The notes under the pieces are model-generated. The model made no database searches and was not told the origin of the DNA. It was given only the letters and a program-made list of their open reading frames with translations. From Candidatus Chloroploca asiatica (GTDB lineage: Bacteria > Chloroflexota > Chloroflexia > Chloroflexales > Chloroflexaceae), in assembly GCF_002532075.1 (NCBI RefSeq), contig NZ_LYXE01000090.1, positions 1 to 64,000 of the forward strand: a DNA stretch of 64,000 bases. Direction: 5' to 3'. Positions 61,710-64,000 of the stretch are shown here, in pieces (position 1 is the first letter of the stretch; each line of letters opens with the position of its first letter). Position numbers and translations under genes: made by a program.

Positions 61710-61738
61710 GGTTGAGGCCAGGGTGCCTGGCCTCAACC
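61710..61738 (+). terminator. 13-bp hairpin after glgB
   Basis: GGTTGAGGCCAGG (61710-61722) pairs perfectly with CCTGGCCTCAACC (61726-61738), loop GTG, four bases after the glgB stop. No U-tract is present. A weaker TTGAAGGG/CCCTCAA hairpin follows at about 61757-61779. Confidence 0.6.
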
Positions 61739-61807
61739 TACGCCCTTCGGCGGGGCTTGAAGGGTCCGATGGCCCTCAACATCTTTCTTTCGCGCAAAAA
61801 AGTTGAG

Positions 61808-61900
61808 TTGGGGATACCGCCCCCAAGAAGTTTGCTTGTTCTGGTGGAAGGTTTGTAGGGCGACAGCGCTACATTTAAGCGACATAGGGCCATTGGCCTA
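61808..61900. repeat. Multi-hairpin intergenic module, diverged copy 4
   Basis: TTGGGG/CCCCAA (61808-61826) is followed by GCTTGTTCTGG, which resembles the GCTTGTGCTGG arm of copies 2 and 3. TGTAG/CTACA (61854-61873) and a TAGGGCC/GGCCTA hairpin (61885-61900) complete it. The order resembles copies 1-3 and it again ends directly before a gene, here six bases ahead of the GH57 ATG. Sequence match is partial. Confidence 0.5.
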
Positions 61901-61906
61901 CACCAC

Positions 61907-64000
61907 ATGCTTATGCCTGAGCGATATATCTGTATACACGGCCACTTCTATCAACCACCACGCGAAAATCCATGGATCGAGTCGATCGAGCGGCAAGATT
62001 CGGCCTACCCCTACCACGACTGGAACGAACGCATTACGGCTGAGTGCTATGAAGAGAACGCGGCTTCGCGGATTCTTGATGCCCAGGATCAGATTGTTCG
62101 CATTGTCAACAACTACAGCCGCATTAGTTTCAATGTTGGCCCTACTCTGCTAAGTTGGCTTGCCGAAAAATCCCCCCGTGTCTACCAGGCGATCCTTGAT
62201 GGCGATGCCGAGAGCATTCGCTATTTTGGGCGTGGCTCGGCGATGGCCCAGTGTTACAACCATATCATTATGCCGCTCGCCTCGCGACGCGATAAGCTGA
62301 CTCAGGTGCGCTGGGGGATTGCTGATTTTATCTATCGCTTTGGTCGTCATCCCGAGGGGATGTGGCTACCCGAGACGGCTGTCGATCTTGAAACCCTCGA
62401 TATGATGGCTGAGCACGGGATTACCTTTACGATCCTTGAGCCGCATCAGGTCAGCCATTGTCGGAAACTTGGCGATTTGGTCTGGAACGATGTGCGTGGC
62501 GGTCGCATTGATCCGACCCGCCCCTATCGTGTGCAACTGCCGAGTGGCCGTACGATCGCCGTTTTCTTTTATGATGGCCCGGTCTCGCGCGCCGTTGCGT
62601 TTGAACGCCTCCTCGTCAATGGTTCAACCTTTGCTGCCCGCATCGCCGGAACCTTTAGTGAGTATCGCCCCTGGCCCGAGCTTGCCAATATCGCGACAGA
62701 TGGCGAAACGTATGGTCATCATCATCGCCATGGAGATATGGCCCTTGCCTATGCCCTGCAGTATATCGAAGAACGTGGCCTCGCACGTCTGACCAACTAT
62801 GCCGCCTACCTTGCGGCCTATCCGCCTACCGACGAAGTGCAACTTGTCGAGCAGACAGCGTGGAGTTGTGTGCATGGCGTTGGTCGCTGGAGTACCGATT
62901 GTGGCTGCAATAGCGGCGGCAATCCGGGTTGGCGTCAGACGTGGCGCGCACCACTACGTGCCGCGCTTGATTGGGTGCGCGATACGGTTGCCCCACGCTT
63001 CGAGGGGCTTGGTCGGCATTTGTTGCATGATCCCTGGGCCGCCCGTGATGACTATATCCAGGTGGTACTCGAACGAACCCCTGAACGCATCGAGGCCTTC
63101 CTTCAACGGCATGCCCGCCCCTCGCTTGACGAGAGCCAGCGCATCGCGGTGCTGAAATTGATGGAACTTCAGCGTCACCTGATGTTGATGTATACCTCGT
63201 GCGGCTGGTTCTTTGACGATCTCGCGGGGATCGAGACAGTGCAGGTGATCATGTATGCGGGACGGGCAATTCAGCTTGCCCATGAGCTCTTTGGTGAAGA
63301 TTATGAGCCCAGTTTTCTCTCACGGCTCGCGCAGGCCCAGAGCAATGATCCCGCCGAGGGCGATGGCCGCCAGATCTATGAGCGCAAGGTGCGCCCAGCG
63401 ATCGTCGATTTGCGCAAGGTCGGGGCTCACTATGCGATGTCTTCGCTCTTTACTGGTTACGAAGAGCGCGCCCAGGTCTATAGTTATATTGTTGAACACG
63501 AAGATTATCATCTGCTCCCCTCGGGCAAGGCCCGCCTCGCCATGGGTCGGATGCACATTCGTTCGGTAATCACCGGCGAAGCGGCCCGCCTGAGTTTTGG
63601 GGTCTTGCATATGGGTGACCACAATATCTCGGGTGGTGTGCGCGAGTATCAGGGCGAGACGGCCTATCACCTGATGATCGAAGAGTTGAGCGAGCTCTTT
63701 CTGCGCGCAGATCTTCCTGGTGTGATTCGCATGATTGATCATACGTTTGGTCGCGATGCGTCGTCACTCAAGTTGCTCTTTGGCGACGAGCAGCGCAAGA
63801 TCTTGAAGATTGTGCTCGATTCGAGCCTCGCTGATGCGGCGGCTTCGTATCGGCGGATTTATGAGCAGTACGCTCCTTTGATGCGTTTTCTGGCGAGCCT
63901 TGGGACGCCGGTACCCAACGAATTTCAGATTGCAGCTGAATTCGCCCTCAATACCGAGTTTCGCCAACTGCTCGAAGCTGACACCCTCGATCTTGACCGC
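61907..64000 (+). CDS. GH57-like/DUF3536 glycoside hydrolase, 3' end outside window
   Basis: The open frame runs from ATG at 61907 through 698 codons to the window edge, so the product is longer than 698 residues. The N-terminal segment HGHFYQPPREN (from residue 11) is the family 57 hallmark. MWLPETAVDLETLDMM and ATDGETYGHH carry the likely catalytic acidic residues. The C-terminal part is DUF3536. Family 57 enzymes act on alpha-glucans as amylases, branching or 4-alpha-glucanotransferase enzymes. It follows glgB after 201 bp, which supports a role in glucan handling. An ATG two codons later is possible. Confidence 0.88.
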   Translation, partial: MLMPERYICIHGHFYQPPRENPWIESIERQDSAYPYHDWNERITAECYEENAASRILDAQDQIVRIVNNYSRISFNVGPTLLSWLAEKSPRVYQAILDGDAESIRYFGRGSAMAQCYNHIIMPLASRRDKLTQVRWGIADFIYRFGRHPEGMWLPETAVDLETLDMMAEHGITFTILEPHQVSHCRKLGDLVWNDVRGGRIDPTRPYRVQLPSGRTIAVFFYDGPVSRAVAFERLLVNGSTFAARIAGTFSEYRPWPELANIATDGETYGHHHRHGDMALAYALQYIEERGLARLTNYAAYLAAYPPTDEVQLVEQTAWSCVHGVGRWSTDCGCNSGGNPGWRQTWRAPLRAALDWVRDTVAPRFEGLGRHLLHDPWAARDDYIQVVLERTPERIEAFLQRHARPSLDESQRIAVLKLMELQRHLMLMYTSCGWFFDDLAGIETVQVIMYAGRAIQLAHELFGEDYEPSFLSRLAQAQSNDPAEGDGRQIYERKVRPAIVDLRKVGAHYAMSSLFTGYEERAQVYSYIVEHEDYHLLPSGKARLAMGRMHIRSVITGEAARLSFGVLHMGDHNISGGVREYQGETAYHLMIEELSELFLRADLPGVIRMIDHTFGRDASSLKLLFGDEQRKILKIVLDSSLADAAASYRRIYEQYAPLMRFLASLGTPVPNEFQIAAEFALNTEFRQLLEADTLDLDR

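Noticed and set aside
1-64000. tRNA, rRNA and tmRNA genes
   Set aside because: No intergenic space holds a cloverleaf with a T-arm GTTCRA motif or rRNA sequence. Nearly all gaps are under 300 bp and taken up by hairpins.

Overview
The window reads as a chromosomal segment of a Chloroflexota bacterium, most likely a filamentous phototroph of the Chloroflexales (Chloroflexus/Oscillochloris type). This is inferred from the protein repertoire: LAL-type LuxR regulators, a fused TreS-maltokinase, GlgE, a DUF3536 GH57 enzyme, a CHAT-NACHT protein, CapA and LCP envelope proteins. Moderately high GC and short, hairpin-filled intergenic gaps agree with it. No rRNA, tRNA, CRISPR array, prophage or intact insertion sequence was seen. 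The genus is not proven by anything here.

Left part (1-10.6 kb, minus strand): a run reading GGDEF/haem sensor -> CHAT-NACHT-helical repeat protein -> purD -> double GNAT, preceded by a MalT-like LuxR regulator with its own terminator. The GGDEF and CHAT-NACHT genes overlap by 11 bp. The NACHT P-loop carries Gln where the invariant Lys is expected.

10.9-19.6 kb (plus strand): a peptide-use block with an MFS exporter, an M20 dipeptidase, PepT, PepA and an AbgT-family transporter. It is followed by a ZIP-like membrane protein and a 54-residue membrane miniprotein.

19.8-24.3 kb (minus): argS -> NagD-like HAD phosphatase -> unknown membrane protein -> di-haem peroxidase lipoprotein, tightly packed with a GTGA overlap. 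24.4-25.5 kb holds an Rpn-family nuclease. Its 5' end merges with an inverted repeat and it contains seven perfect 24-bp repeats. A large hybrid histidine kinase without a regulator and carB follow on the minus strand.

32-42 kb: an envelope cluster with a six-domain Gmad2-like lipoprotein, a secreted S9 peptidase, a zinc-finger/LCP fusion, a phosphodiester glycosidase and a CapA-like protein. Several have extended -10 or leaderless promoters. 42-54 kb: a biotin carboxylase-BCCP fusion, GNAT, proS, then a minus-strand LMW-phosphatase/fructosamine kinase/RsmC-like methyltransferase operon (probable protein deglycation). After it come rpsA with a long structured leader, an ornithine cyclodeaminase homologue, ugd and nadC.

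54-64 kb: glgE, treS-mak, glgB and a GH57/DUF3536 enzyme cut by the window edge. This is the trehalose -> maltose -> maltose-1-phosphate -> alpha-glucan pathway in one plus-strand run.

Two families of intergenic hairpin repeats punctuate the window. One is a multi-hairpin module found at least four times just upstream of genes (16.7, 44.0, 52.9 and 61.8 kb). The other is a GGGGC...GCCCC palindrome family (start of window, 24.4 and 46.3 kb). Many genes also end in unusually long, near-perfect hairpins without a clear U-tract.
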